From positions 3,844,001-3,908,000 of the forward strand of contig NZ_OZ156465.1 of assembly GCF_964212655.1 (NCBI RefSeq): DNA of 64,000 bases, written 5' to 3'. The notes beneath the pieces were generated by a model. The model made no database searches and was not told the DNA's origin. It saw only the letters and a program-made list of their open reading frames with translations. Made by a program: the position numbers and the translations under genes. This document shows, piece by piece, positions 8,116 through 18,010 of this stretch (positions are counted from its first letter, which is position 1; each line of letters starts with the position of its first letter). The stretch comes from Candidatus Thiodiazotropha sp. LNASS1. Lineage in GTDB: Bacteria; Pseudomonadota; Gammaproteobacteria; Chromatiales; Chromatiaceae.

Positions 8116-11100
8116 CTAGAGGGTTGATCCTGACTCAGTGCCACCGGTTGCTTTTGGGGAACGACGAAAAAACAATGCCGCCATGATTAATGCAGGCAAG
8201 AACGTCAAGGTAACGATCGCGGTTCCAACCAGCCCGCACAGCACGATAACACCAACACCACGATAGAGTTCAGTACCCTCGCCCGGGATCAGGACAAGTG
8301 GCGCCAGTCCGCACACGGTCGTCAATGTCGTCATGGCGATGGGCCTTAGGCGTATGGCGACCGCATCGCGCACAGCCTGTTGTGCCGCCATGTGGTGTTC
8401 CCGGACATTGACCATGGCCTGATGCACAATCAGAATGGGATTGTTGACCACGGTACCCATAAGGATGAGAAAACCAAGCATAGTGATCATATCGAATGGC
8501 TGGCTCATGGCCGGGTAACCAACGGCTGGCAGCCAGGCGCCGATCTGGTTCATCAACCAGAGCCCAACAAGTCCGGAAGCGATTCCCAGCGGTATAGTGG
8601 TCATGATCAACAAGGGATAACCCCAGTGGGAAAAGATAGCGACCAGGACCAGATAGATAATGACAAGGGCCACCAGGTAGTTGGCAGTCAGTGATTCGCG
8701 GGTGGCCTGCAATTGATCGCTGGCGCCGGAGATGATGATTTTTACATTGCTGGGTACGACGCCGCTATCCAGCAGATATGTCACCACGTCGCGTTTGACG
8801 ATCTCCAGCCCTGTCTCCAAGGCGATGTTGTCTGGCGGTATGATGCTTAGGGTTACGGTGCGTTTACCATTGACGCGGCGGATGTTGCTGGTATCGACTG
8901 ACTCCACGATTCTTGCCAGCGATGCCAGAGGCACCACGGCATTGGTGGGAGTATAGACCGGCAGGCTATCCAAACTTTCCAACGAGGCGTTGCTGCCCGC
9001 ACTGCTGTAGAGATAGATATCGATCTTGTCATCTTCAAGGAAGAACTCATCGACAAAGGCGCCGTCGGTCAAGGCGGCGATGGTGAAGCCCATGTCGGCA
9101 TTGGATATACCGGACTGCGCCAGTCGCTCCCAATTGGGCTTGATCTCGATCAAGGGTTGAGAGAGGGTCAGCGAAGCGGGTTGCGAACGGACCCTCGGTT
9201 TTTCGAAAACCTGCTTGGCGCGGGATTCGGCTCGTGCCGCAACCGCATAGATGGTCTGCAGGGAGGGACCTGAGATGTCGAGGTTGATGCTGCGAGTACC
9301 GCCGCTATTGCTGGTTATGATGGAGCCGCGTGATACAAACGAACGCATACCGACATACTTTTCATACTGCCTGTCAACGGCATCCATCAGCGGCTTGATA
9401 TGTTTAGGATCCTTTGGCTGAGCGATAATGCGCAGGCGAGTGGCCTGAATGCTCAGATTGAAATAGGCCATGGCCGGTACTTCGGTCTCGCCACGGTCAA
9501 ATCGGCTCGGGCCATGCTCTAGAAAGGGCATGAAATACTCCTGCACTTCATGGCCGATGCGCGTCATGGTTTCGAGATTGTAGCCGGTGGGCGGACTCAT
9601 GCTGGCAAACAGCTTCGGCTCCTCGCCTTCCGGCAGGTATTCAGCCGGAGGTGTGAGGTAGACGATGATCGCGCCACAGATACCGATCACCACCACGATG
9701 ACGCCCAACTGATGTATGCGTGTCCCGACTATCCATTCGACACGCCTGATCAGGAATTCTCTCCACCCCACCTTGCCTGTAGACCGATGCCCCCCCTGGC
9801 TGCCGCTAAAGACGTGTGCGGCTGCCGAAGGTATCACGGCAATCGCCACCAGCATGGAGGCGATGATGGAAGCAGAGATGGCGATGGCCACATCGGAATA
9901 CAACTGCCCCGCCTCTTCGGCGATAAACACGATGGGCACGAACACCAGCACCGTGGTCAGGGTCGAGGCGAGCACCGCTGGCCAGACCTTGCGCACTCCG
10001 TCAACGGCGGCCTGCCATCGGTCCAGCCCCTTGCGCCATGACAGTTCAATGCTTTCCAGCACCACGATACTGTTGTCCAGAGTCATGCCGATGGCGAATG
10101 CCACACCGGCCAATGAGATGACATTGATGGTGCGACCCGCCAAGATGAGGCCCATAAAAGCGGCGATGGTACAGATCGGTATGCCCATCACCCCGATCAG
10201 TGTTGCCTTGCCGGTGCGCAGAAACAGGAACATCACCATACTGGCCAATATTGCTCCGATAAGCAGATTAGTCCAGACGTTATAGATCGAGGCCTCTACA
10301 TAACCCACGTCATCCGCCACTAGAAACATCTGCATACCTGCGGGTTTGAGCACCTCTTCGTTGATGGCCTCGACCTCCGGCATCATGGCCCGCTTGATGT
10401 CGATGACATTGGAACCCGCTTGACGTCGAACCGACATGCCGATCACCGGATCGCCGTCCGTATAAGAGAAACGGGTGATCTCGAAATGGCCGAGCCGGAT
10501 CTCCGCTATCTCACCAAGACGAGTCAGGGCATCGCCCTGATGGTCAACAATCACCTCTTTGAGATCTTCGACATCGCGAACACGCCCGATGGTACGCAGC
10601 AGATAACGCCGCTTGCCGGATTCGATCTCGCCGCCGGAGACGTCACGATTTCGCTGTTGGATGGCACCGCGCACTTGGGCCACGGTGAGATTGCGTTCAG
10701 CGAGTCGAGCGGGATCGACCAGTATCTGTATTTGTCGTTCCGCACCGCCGTAGACAGAGATCTCCGACACGCCTGGCACAGTTTCCATGCGCGAGGCCAC
10801 ATGGTCCCGTATGAAATCCTGCATCGGGATCATGTCCAGGTTGCGCGGATTGCCCGCTAAAGGCGTAACCCGGAAATACATGAAGGAGTTGGCTGAAAAG
10901 GAGGTGGCGTAGATGCGCGGTTCATCCACGTTGTTGGGATAAGAGGGCACACGGCTCAGCGCGTTGATCACTTCGATCAGGGTATCGTTGAGGTTGATAC
11001 CGAACGGGAACTCCAGTTCGACCTGGGCGCGACCAAAGGAGGCCGAGGAGACGATCCGCTGCAGTCCGCGTACGCTGCGCAAGTGTTCTTCCTGTTCGAT

Positions 11101-11286
11101 GAGGATCTCTTTCTCGACATCCTGCGGCGTGGCGCCTGGCCAGTTGGTGCGGATGGAGAAGGTGCGAACCTCCAGATCGGGGATCATTTGCACCGGTATT
11201 TTCAAGGCGGCGACGATCCCCAGCACGATCACGATGAGCGTGCCCACAGCGACCAGAATTCCGTGTTTGACCATGGCTTCGAACAT
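8116..11286 (-). CDS. RND efflux transporter, inner-membrane pump subunit
   Basis: This 1056-residue protein is full length for the AcrB/HAE-RND superfamily. It has an N-terminal helix (GILVAVGTLIVIVLGIVAAL), two large periplasmic loops and two blocks of six helices. The helix-4 proton-relay segment reads AFAIGMTLDNSIVVLE, with a single Asp where AcrB has two. The second half repeats the design (LILMGTVVNNPILIVHQAM). It exports lipophilic or amphipathic compounds with a membrane-fusion partner and an outer-membrane channel. The adaptor gene is immediately upstream; no TolC-like gene is in the window, so a separately encoded channel is presumably used. Confidence 0.95.
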   Translation of the reverse strand: MFEAMVKHGILVAVGTLIVIVLGIVAALKIPVQMIPDLEVRTFSIRTNWPGATPQDVEKEILIEQEEHLRSVRGLQRIVSSASFGRAQVELEFPFGINLNDTLIEVINALSRVPSYPNNVDEPRIYATSFSANSFMYFRVTPLAGNPRNLDMIPMQDFIRDHVASRMETVPGVSEISVYGGAERQIQILVDPARLAERNLTVAQVRGAIQQRNRDVSGGEIESGKRRYLLRTIGRVRDVEDLKEVIVDHQGDALTRLGEIAEIRLGHFEITRFSYTDGDPVIGMSVRRQAGSNVIDIKRAMMPEVEAINEEVLKPAGMQMFLVADDVGYVEASIYNVWTNLLIGAILASMVMFLFLRTGKATLIGVMGIPICTIAAFMGLILAGRTINVISLAGVAFAIGMTLDNSIVVLESIELSWRKGLDRWQAAVDGVRKVWPAVLASTLTTVLVFVPIVFIAEEAGQLYSDVAIAISASIIASMLVAIAVIPSAAAHVFSGSQGGHRSTGKVGWREFLIRRVEWIVGTRIHQLGVIVVVIGICGAIIVYLTPPAEYLPEGEEPKLFASMSPPTGYNLETMTRIGHEVQEYFMPFLEHGPSRFDRGETEVPAMAYFNLSIQATRLRIIAQPKDPKHIKPLMDAVDRQYEKYVGMRSFVSRGSIITSNSGGTRSINLDISGPSLQTIYAVAARAESRAKQVFEKPRVRSQPASLTLSQPLIEIKPNWERLAQSGISNADMGFTIAALTDGAFVDEFFLEDDKIDIYLYSSAGSNASLESLDSLPVYTPTNAVVPLASLARIVESVDTSNIRRVNGKRTVTLSIIPPDNIALETGLEIVKRDVVTYLLDSGVVPSNVKIIISGASDQLQATRESLTANYLVALVIIYLVLVAIFSHWGYPLLIMTTIPLGIASGLVGLWLMNQIGAWLPAVGYPAMSQPFDMITMLGFLILMGTVVNNPILIVHQAMVNVREHHMAAQQAVRDAVAIRLRPIAMTTLTTVCGLAPLVLIPGEGTELYRGVGVIVLCGLVGTAIVTLTFLPALIMAALFFRRSPKATGGTESGSTL

Positions 11287-11306
11287 GATTCTTTCCAGTG
11301 GCCTCT

Positions 11307-12449
11307 TTATTCCTCACGCTTGATGATGACATTCTGCCCGTCGCGCAACGCTTCATTGCCTTGCACCACAACGGTGGTATCGGCGGCCAAGCCGCTGGTG
11401 ATAGTGACCATGCCGTTGAAACTCAAACCGGTTTGAACCTGTTGTTCAGAGACCGTGGCGCTTTCTCCTTTCTGATTGACTGCCCAAACGGTGACACGAC
11501 CGTCTGGGTAGCGTATCAATGCATCTCGATGGATCACGACACCTCGAGTACCGGTATTCAAACGCAGTACCGCGCTAGCCGACATCCCCGGCGCCAGCTT
11601 CACTTGGTGATCGTCTAGCGTTGCCCGAACCAGAAAGGTGCGAGTGCCCGGGTCGGTTACCGGGATAATAGTCTCGATCACGCCATCAAATGTTCGCCCA
11701 GGCAGTGCATCCAAGCTGATAAGGATCTTGGTGGTTTTATCCAGTTTGGCGTAAACGGATTGCGGGACCCGGAAATCGATACGCAGTCCCTCGGTAGCGA
11801 TCAATTCGACGACGGTGTCACCCGGCTGAATCCACTCGCCCTGTTCGACCAGTCTGCGACTGATGACGCCGGCGAATGGCGCTATCAGCTTGTGGCGCTT
11901 CAGTTGCGCCGCCTGGCGTTGCTGCTCTGCCTGGAAACGCTTTACTCCAGCACCGTCAATGCGAACCTCAGCCGCCAGCGACTCGATTTCATTGACCGAC
12001 ACGCTGTGGCGCTTGGCCAGCACCTTGGCATCGTTCAGGCGGCGCTTGGCGTCCTCCAGTTCCTGGATCGCACTTTCCGTTGCAGCGCGAGCCGCCGCCA
12101 GGGAAAGCCTGTCCAGCTCCGAATTGAGCTGCAGGATTTCATCACCGGTCCGCACCTGGTCGCCTATCTCGATTGATATACGCTCAACGATACCGCTCAC
12201 CTCAGTCGATAGTTTAGCGATACGTGCTGAGATTACGCTGCCGGTTATTGGAACCTCTTCGATTAGTGCGACCTCCTCGGCTGAGTCAACCAGAACCATC
12301 GGACCGCTCTGTTGAGCAAATGCTACGTTCCCGCAAATGAACGCCATTAACACCAAGTATCGTCTCAAAACAAAGGGGCGTGTCTGGCGCCGATTTTTTT
12401 GCGGAATATTCATATGGCCTTGGCAGGAGAAACAATGATATGACTTCAT
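11307..12449 (-). CDS. RND efflux periplasmic adaptor (membrane fusion protein)
   Basis: This 380-residue periplasmic adaptor (HlyD/AcrA family) has an N-terminal hydrophobic signal (YLVLMAFICGNVAFAQQ). It then has a biotinyl-lipoyl half (EVSGIVERISIEIGDQVRTGDEILQL), an alpha-helical hairpin (residues about 125-195), the second lipoyl half (LIAPFAGVISRRLVEQGEWIQPGD) and beta-barrel/MP domains containing VTDPGTRTFLVRATLDD. It ends 20 bp before the pump gene, so the two form an adaptor-pump operon. It bridges the pump to an outer-membrane channel. Confidence 0.93.
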   Translation of the reverse strand: MKSYHCFSCQGHMNIPQKNRRQTRPFVLRRYLVLMAFICGNVAFAQQSGPMVLVDSAEEVALIEEVPITGSVISARIAKLSTEVSGIVERISIEIGDQVRTGDEILQLNSELDRLSLAAARAATESAIQELEDAKRRLNDAKVLAKRHSVSVNEIESLAAEVRIDGAGVKRFQAEQQRQAAQLKRHKLIAPFAGVISRRLVEQGEWIQPGDTVVELIATEGLRIDFRVPQSVYAKLDKTTKILISLDALPGRTFDGVIETIIPVTDPGTRTFLVRATLDDHQVKLAPGMSASAVLRLNTGTRGVVIHRDALIRYPDGRVTVWAVNQKGESATVSEQQVQTGLSFNGMVTITSGLAADTTVVVQGNEALRDGQNVIIKREE

Positions 12450-12577
12450 AAATCTATCACCGAAGCTCGAAAATGGAGCATTGTTTTACTATTGGAAGAA
12501 TATGATTTCTCAAGGGCTTAATTGTTTTTAGTGTCTCCCGCCTGCTGAAGTCAGCTGAGTCCGGCCGAGATTTGCGT

Positions 12578-12845
12578 CCAGATTGCCTCCTACCCTTTGA
12601 CCGCACCGCCAAAACAATAATCCATCGTAACTGTATTGTCCGTATTTGCACCAAGTTCGACAGCTTTTTTCAGAGCGTTGTTCATCAGCATACGCATTTT
12701 CTTCCGGTCTTCATACAGTTATCCGGTATGTTGATCCGCCTAATTTCGTGGTCAGTTAATCCATCCCTGTCATGGATGAGCTGTACCGTCGGGGCGTCAG
12801 ACCCGGCGGAGATGTAGTATCCCGCACAGGGTCTTCCATCCTCAC
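12578..12845 (-). pseudogene. Decayed dienelactone hydrolase fragment
   Basis: Two minus-strand frames together spell parts of a DLH-family protein. The first (12840 to about 12685) contains SDAPTVQLIHDRDGLTDHE, the strand-turn-helix with the HDxxGL motif after strand 1. The second (about 12718 to 12580) contains KKAVELGANTDNTVTMDY followed directly by CFGGAV, the nucleophile elbow with its Cys. The roughly 40 residues normally between these blocks are missing, the frame shifts, and a TAG follows immediately after the elbow. This is a truncated, frameshifted relic lying next to the DLH-like gene at 12842-13693. Confidence 0.75.
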
Positions 12846-13693
12846 TGTAGATAATGACTCATAAAATCAGCGGCTCGTTGTATGGCATCTTTTGCAGCCA
12901 AATCATCAGCAAATGTGCGAATGTTCTCTGGACGAAAATCAAAACCACGCCCAACACCGGGATAGATGAATAGCTCTACATGACGATTGTTGGCCTGCAT
13001 AGACTTGACAGCGGTTTCTATACTCCTCCTTCTTTGGTACTGCTCTTTTTCACCAATAAAGATGAGTGCGGGAATGACAAGATCATCAGCCTCTTTGGCG
13101 TAGCGATAAACCTGCATTGGCTCAGGTGCATTTGGGTCCTGCATATGTGGATAGTAAGAGACGTAGCAAGCGACTTCCTTGTTTTGCCGCTTCCTGGTAA
13201 CAGCGACTTTCAGTGTCATGTAACCACCGCGTGTATGTGAGTAGAGACAGATTTTATCTGAACTGATATCCGGCAGACTAAGTAAATGATCAACTCCCAT
13301 GTTGACGTCACTTTCCAGTGCGTAGTCATGCTCTATTGGAAATTTTTCGATGAAGCGCGCGGAAAAGACATCAGGTGCTAGAATCACGAATCCACGGGCA
13401 GCAAGTCTTTGTGCATGGCGTACCACCAAATCGTCAAGGCCGCGCCGTCCATGTTGAAACAGAATGCCAGGGTATTTCTTGTTGTCATCAGGGCGGATAA
13501 TCAAAGCAGGTATTTCAACATCTCCATTTGTGTAGGATGTATGACGTATAGTCACTGTGTTGTTGACTGGTATAGTTAATCTTCCTTTCTCCCACCATTC
13601 TTCATCCCACCACTGCTTGTTTGGGTTTAGCGGATCTTCAGCCTTCGCTAAGGGGCAAAGTAACGTTATCAGGCAAAGAATGATTCTTGACAT
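12842..13693 (-). CDS. Dienelactone hydrolase-fold protein, exported, catalytic residues degenerate
   Basis: This 283-residue protein has a signal peptide (ILCLITLLCPLAKA) and the DLH-type alpha/beta-hydrolase fold: YPGILFQHGRRGLDD (oxyanion strand), RLAARGFVILAPDVF, then the elbow YSHTRGGYM. In active relatives the elbow is GxCxGG or GxSxGG; here the nucleophile position is Thr. The acid position in LIFIGEKEQ is Glu rather than Asp, and the usual His before GF is Arg in GVGRGFDF. I infer that it is either a pseudoenzyme or uses a different mechanism in the periplasm. It neighbours a DLH relic, perhaps from an old tandem duplication. Confidence 0.8.
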   Translation of the reverse strand: MSRIILCLITLLCPLAKAEDPLNPNKQWWDEEWWEKGRLTIPVNNTVTIRHTSYTNGDVEIPALIIRPDDNKKYPGILFQHGRRGLDDLVVRHAQRLAARGFVILAPDVFSARFIEKFPIEHDYALESDVNMGVDHLLSLPDISSDKICLYSHTRGGYMTLKVAVTRKRQNKEVACYVSYYPHMQDPNAPEPMQVYRYAKEADDLVIPALIFIGEKEQYQRRRSIETAVKSMQANNRHVELFIYPGVGRGFDFRPENIRTFADDLAAKDAIQRAADFMSHYLQ

Positions 13694-14130
13694 TTTTATA
13701 ACTACGGTTCTTTGGTTTCAGCAATATATTGAAGTACAAAAAGATAAGCCGAAGCAGAAAGCGATTTGTAAGATATAAAATGATTGTGGATGATATAAAC
13801 TAAATAAAGACCTTAAGAAATTTAGTGGAATACCTCAATCTAACATTTCGATTATACTTTCTGAAAAATAGCTATAACATTCAGTTTTAGACGCCTAGGC
13901 AACGAGTATCTCGAAACCGAAACGACAGGTTTTGGCCAAAACCGGCTATAACGCCTTCCTCAAGAAATGCCCGCTTCTACCCGTAACATCCTGGTGTTTA
14001 GTTGTAATGCATTTGGATCTGTCGGTTTACATTGTTGAGATGGTTTTAATTTACAACAATTCTTCCACAGATTAGTTCATATAGAAGTACCTGCGGTAAA
14101 CTTGAGCACCTGACACGAATAGCGTATTGA
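13694..14130. other. Intergenic region, AT-rich
   Basis: This is the spacer between the 3' end of nifJ and the 5' end of the DLH-like gene. It is markedly AT-rich (13740-13880) and holds one perfect 16-bp palindrome at 13928-13943 (arms GGTTTTGG/CCAAAACC). I see no gene or RNA. Confidence 0.5.
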
Positions 14131-17100
14131 CTATTTATCTGTCTCTCCCACAGCCAGTTTCGCCAACTGTTCATAGAGCTGATAGCGGGTCTTGATATGC
14201 TGTTGTGCCTGACGCATGAAACGTTCCGAAAGATCCGGGTGGGTACGCTCCAATACACTGAACCGGGTTTCCGTACTGGCGAAGTCGCGATAGGGGATGG
14301 AGGGTTCCTTGGAGTCCATCTTTAAGGGATTCTCACCTTTTTCGGTCCGTCGGGGATCGTAACGGAACAGGGGCCAGTGTCCCGAGTCGACCGCCAGCTC
14401 CTGCTGCCGGATGTTGTTCGATAGATCCACGCCATGGGCGATGCAGGGTGAGTAACAGATGATCAGCGAGGGCCCCTCGTAGGACTCGGCCTCGAGAAAG
14501 ATGCGCAGGGTATGCACGTCCTTGGCGCCGAAGGCCACCTGCCCCACGTAGACATTGCCGTAGGACATGGCCATCAAGGCGATATCCTTCTTATTGGTCG
14601 GCTTGCCGCTGGCGGAGAACTTGGCGACCGCACCGAGGGGTGTTGCCTTGGATGTCTGGCCGCCGGTGTTGGAGTAGGTCTCAGTGTCGAGCAGCAGGAT
14701 GTTGACGTTGCGCCCGGATGCCAGGACATGGTCGACGCCGCCATAGCCGATGTCGTAGGCCCAGCCGTCACCGCCCACCAGCCAGACACTCTTTCTCGCC
14801 AGGCTGTCGGCCACCGCCAACAGTCTTTTGGCCTCCGGGGTGTCGAGATCGGCCAATTTCTCTTTCAACATATCGATACGCTGGCGCTGTTCGAATATCT
14901 CTGCCTCATTCTGCTGTTCTGCGCCAAGCAGGGCGTCGCACAGTTCACCGCCCAGTTGTTCCTGCATCTCATGGATCAGGGTGATGGCCTGGTCCCGCTG
15001 CTTATCGATGGCGATGCGCATGCCGAATCCGAATTCCGCATTGTCCTCGAACAGAGAGTTTGACCAGGTGGGGCCTCTACCCTCCGGATTGGTGGTGTAG
15101 GGAGTTGTGGGCAGATTGCCGCCGTAGATGGAAGAACAGCCGGTGGCATTGGCGATCAGCATGCGGTCGCCGAAGAGCTGGGTCGCCAGTTTGATGTAGG
15201 GCGTCTCGCCGCATCCCACACAGGCCCCGGAGAATTCGAACAAGGGCTGCATGATCATCGATCCCTTGAGGGTCGTCTGCTTGAGCCGGCTGCGATCGTA
15301 CTCGGGCAGGGTAAGGAAGAAATCCCAGTTGGCGCGCTCCTGGCGGTGGTAGGATTCATCGTCCACCATATTGAGCGCCTTGTGATGAGGATCCTTTTTA
15401 TCCCGGATCGGACAGATCTCCACACACAGGCCGCAGCCGGTACAGTCGTCGGGCGCCACCTGATAACTGATGTGGCTCCCCGGCTCGAAATCCTTGCCGC
15501 CCTTTACCTGGGTATGGAGGAAGCTGTCGGGGGCATTTTCGGTCAGTGCTTCGGGGAAGACCTTTGAGCGGATCGCGGCGTGAGGACAGACAAGGGGGCA
15601 CTTGCCGCAGTGGGTACAGAGGTCCATCTCCCATTTCGGCAGCTGTAGCGCGATGTTGCGTTTCTCATAAGCGGTGGTGCCCACGGGCCAGGTGCCATCG
15701 GAGGGCATCAAACTGACCGGCACGGCATCCCCCAGGCCTGCGATGATCAGGGAGGTCACCTGTTGCACGAAGGGTGGGGCATCGGCGGGCACCACTGCCT
15801 TGGGAGTCTCGTCCCTGGTGACTGCCTGCGGCACCTGTACCGGGTGCAGACCGGCCAGCGCCGCATCGATGGCGTCATAGTTGCGTTGCAGCAGACGTGC
15901 CCCCTTGCGGCCATAGCTCTTCTTCACCGCCTGTTTGATCAGTTCAATGGCGCGATCCTGATCCAGCAGGTCTGAGATAGCGAAGAAGCAGGTCTGCATG
16001 ATGGTGTTGATACGCCGGCCCATGCCGGTCTTGTCGGCAATTGCGTAGGCATCGATGATATAGAAGCTGAGTGCCTTATCGATGATCTGCCGCTGCATCT
16101 TACCGGGCAGGGTCTGCCACACCTCATCCGCTCCCGCACTGGTATTGAGCAGAAACACGCCACCCGGTTTGGCCTTGTCGAGCATTTCGTATCGGTCCGG
16201 AAAGGTGGGTTGGTGGCAGGCGACGAAACTCGCTTCGTCCTCGCCGATCAGGTAGGTGCTGTTGATCGGCTCGGGGCCGAAGCGCAGATGCGAGACGGTC
16301 ACTGCCCCCGATTTTTTTGAGTCGTATTGAAAATAGCCCTGGGCATGGTTGTCTGTCTGCTCGCCGATGATCTTGATGGAGTTCTTGTTGGCGGATACGG
16401 TACCGTCGGCCCCCAGGCCATAGAAGAGGCAGGCGGTGACGCCCTGGCTGGCTGCGGGCCGAAAACGGCTGTCCCAGGGCAGACTGGTCTTGCTGAGGTC
16501 GTCGATGATGCCGACGGTGAAGGGGTTTCTCGGCCGGTCGAGGGCTAGCTCTTCAAAGATGCCCTTGACCATCGCCGGGGTAAACTCTTTCGAGGAGAGG
16601 CCGTAGCGGCCACCGACGATTCTTGGTAACTGACTCCGGCGCCCATCGTTGTAGGCCTGGGCGAAGGCTCCTAGTACATCCTTGTAGAGTGGTTCGCCAT
16701 CGGCGCCTGGCTCCTTGGTGCGATCTAGGACGGCGATCTTCTGTACCGATGCGGGTACTGCGGCCAGCAGCCGTGCCGCATCGAAGGGGCGGAACAGGCG
16801 CACCTTGACCATGCCCACAGGCTCCCCCTCGGTCACAAGATGCTCCACCGCCTCCTGGGCGGCGCCGATGCCGGAGCCCATCAGCATGATCAGGCGCTCA
16901 GGTCGCTCCGCACCCAGATATTCGAACAGGCTGTATTGACGGCCGGTTAGGCGGGCAAAACGATCCATCGTCGATTGCAGGATGGACGGTGCATCAGCAT
17001 AGAAAGGGTTGACCGTTTCACGCCCTTGGAAATAGACATCCGGGTTTTGCGAGGTGCCGCGAATCACCGGGTGGTCGGGGGAGAGCGCACGTTGCCGATG

Positions 17101-17706
17101 GGCCGTGATCCACTCTTCGTCGAGCATCGCCCTGATGCTTTCCTCGTTGGGCAGGTGGATCTTGTTGACCTCGTGTGAAGTGCGAAAACCGTCAAAGAAG
17201 TGGAGGTAGGGCACCCGGCTTTCCAGGGTAGCCGCCTGGGCGATCAGGGCAAAGTCCGCCACCTCCTGCACGCTGGCGGAGCAGAGCATGGCATAGCCGG
17301 TGGCGCGGCAGGCCATGACATCGCTATGGTCACCGAAGATGGAGAGGGCCTGAACCGCCAATGAACGGGCCGAGACATGCAGAACTGTCGGGGTCAGCTC
17401 TCCCGCGATCTTGTACATGTTGGGTATCATCAAAAGCAGACCCTGAGAGGCGGTGAATGAGGTGGAGAGAGAGCCCGCCTGCAATGCCCCATGTACCGTC
17501 CCGGCGGCGCCGGCCTCGCTCTGCATCTCGATCACATCCGGCACCGAACCCCAGATATTTTTTATGCCCCGGGCAGACCACTCGTCTGACCACTCCCCCA
17601 TGGGCGATGCCGGCGTGATCGGATAGATGGCGATGATTTCATTGGTTAGGTGTGCAATATAAGCAGCGGCTTCGTTACCGTCGATGGTCACCATGTTTTT
17701 TTGCAT
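14131..17706 (-). CDS. nifJ: Pyruvate:ferredoxin (flavodoxin) oxidoreductase
   Basis: This homodimer-type PFOR, 1191 residues, converts pyruvate and CoA to acetyl-CoA and CO2 with low-potential electrons to ferredoxin or flavodoxin. Domains run in order: pyrimidine-binding domain I (VTIDGNEAAAYIAHLTNEI, YPITPASPMGEW), transketolase-C-like II, gamma/EKR region, two [4Fe-4S] clusters (CTHCGKCPLVCPHAA and CTGCGLCVEICP), then the TPP-binding domain (CVGCGETPY, GDGWAYDIGYGG, TETYSNTGGQ). I start at 17706 because AGGAATTC precedes that ATG; an upstream GTG-type extension is unlikely. It is divergent from the hydrogenase operon, suggesting joint use in anaerobic pyruvate metabolism. No obvious damage. 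Confidence 0.96.
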   Translation of the reverse strand: MQKNMVTIDGNEAAAYIAHLTNEIIAIYPITPASPMGEWSDEWSARGIKNIWGSVPDVIEMQSEAGAAGTVHGALQAGSLSTSFTASQGLLLMIPNMYKIAGELTPTVLHVSARSLAVQALSIFGDHSDVMACRATGYAMLCSASVQEVADFALIAQAATLESRVPYLHFFDGFRTSHEVNKIHLPNEESIRAMLDEEWITAHRQRALSPDHPVIRGTSQNPDVYFQGRETVNPFYADAPSILQSTMDRFARLTGRQYSLFEYLGAERPERLIMLMGSGIGAAQEAVEHLVTEGEPVGMVKVRLFRPFDAARLLAAVPASVQKIAVLDRTKEPGADGEPLYKDVLGAFAQAYNDGRRSQLPRIVGGRYGLSSKEFTPAMVKGIFEELALDRPRNPFTVGIIDDLSKTSLPWDSRFRPAASQGVTACLFYGLGADGTVSANKNSIKIIGEQTDNHAQGYFQYDSKKSGAVTVSHLRFGPEPINSTYLIGEDEASFVACHQPTFPDRYEMLDKAKPGGVFLLNTSAGADEVWQTLPGKMQRQIIDKALSFYIIDAYAIADKTGMGRRINTIMQTCFFAISDLLDQDRAIELIKQAVKKSYGRKGARLLQRNYDAIDAALAGLHPVQVPQAVTRDETPKAVVPADAPPFVQQVTSLIIAGLGDAVPVSLMPSDGTWPVGTTAYEKRNIALQLPKWEMDLCTHCGKCPLVCPHAAIRSKVFPEALTENAPDSFLHTQVKGGKDFEPGSHISYQVAPDDCTGCGLCVEICPIRDKKDPHHKALNMVDDESYHRQERANWDFFLTLPEYDRSRLKQTTLKGSMIMQPLFEFSGACVGCGETPYIKLATQLFGDRMLIANATGCSSIYGGNLPTTPYTTNPEGRGPTWSNSLFEDNAEFGFGMRIAIDKQRDQAITLIHEMQEQLGGELCDALLGAEQQNEAEIFEQRQRIDMLKEKLADLDTPEAKRLLAVADSLARKSVWLVGGDGWAYDIGYGGVDHVLASGRNVNILLLDTETYSNTGGQTSKATPLGAVAKFSASGKPTNKKDIALMAMSYGNVYVGQVAFGAKDVHTLRIFLEAESYEGPSLIICYSPCIAHGVDLSNNIRQQELAVDSGHWPLFRYDPRRTEKGENPLKMDSKEPSIPYRDFASTETRFSVLERTHPDLSERFMRQAQQHIKTRYQLYEQLAKLAVGETDK

Positions 17707-18010
17707 AGCCTGAATTCCTGCTCTGGTTGCCGGGATAATCGTGAAAACCAAACTGATCTGCAGCGGTCATCGGTTATTTGCGTGAGGCCAATCCCGCTCC
17801 TGTTCGGTGCATTTAATATCCATGATTGATGAAGGTCATAGTACGACTGATTTTATGCTTTTTTGCCTATGCAGCATGGATTCCTTGGCTAGAATTAAGT
17901 CGAAGAAGAATCCGATTCAGATCCTGAATCCTTTAATAGCGCAGGCGCGTATTTTTTTAACTTTACGCTTTTTCCCAGTGATGACCAAGTAACGGTCACA
18001 AGGATCCAGT
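17707..18010. promoter_or_regulatory. Divergent control region nifJ / hydrogenase operon, with palindrome
   Basis: This 300-bp spacer must hold promoters for nifJ (minus) and the hydrogenase operon (plus). It contains a perfect inverted repeat with arms GATTCAG/CTGAATC and a 3-nt spacer at 17914-17930, roughly midway, which could be an operator. A weak FNR-like half site TTGAT lies at 17825, but its partner half is poor (GTCAT). AAGGA at 18000-18004 is the ribosome-binding site for the GTG start at 18011. Confidence 0.45.

Noticed and set aside
9550-10285. Long plus-strand open frames opposite the RND pump gene
   Set aside because: They are antisense shadows of a clearly conserved RND gene; their translations are low-complexity and match no family.
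13928-13943. Perfect 16-bp palindrome GGTTTTGG/CCAAAACC
   Set aside because: It is isolated in an intergenic region without a nearby start codon on a plausible promoter geometry and has no T-run, so neither operator nor terminator can be supported.
17825-17838. FNR-like site in the nifJ/hydrogenase spacer
   Set aside because: Only one half-site (TTGAT) matches; the other half (GTCAT) has two mismatches.
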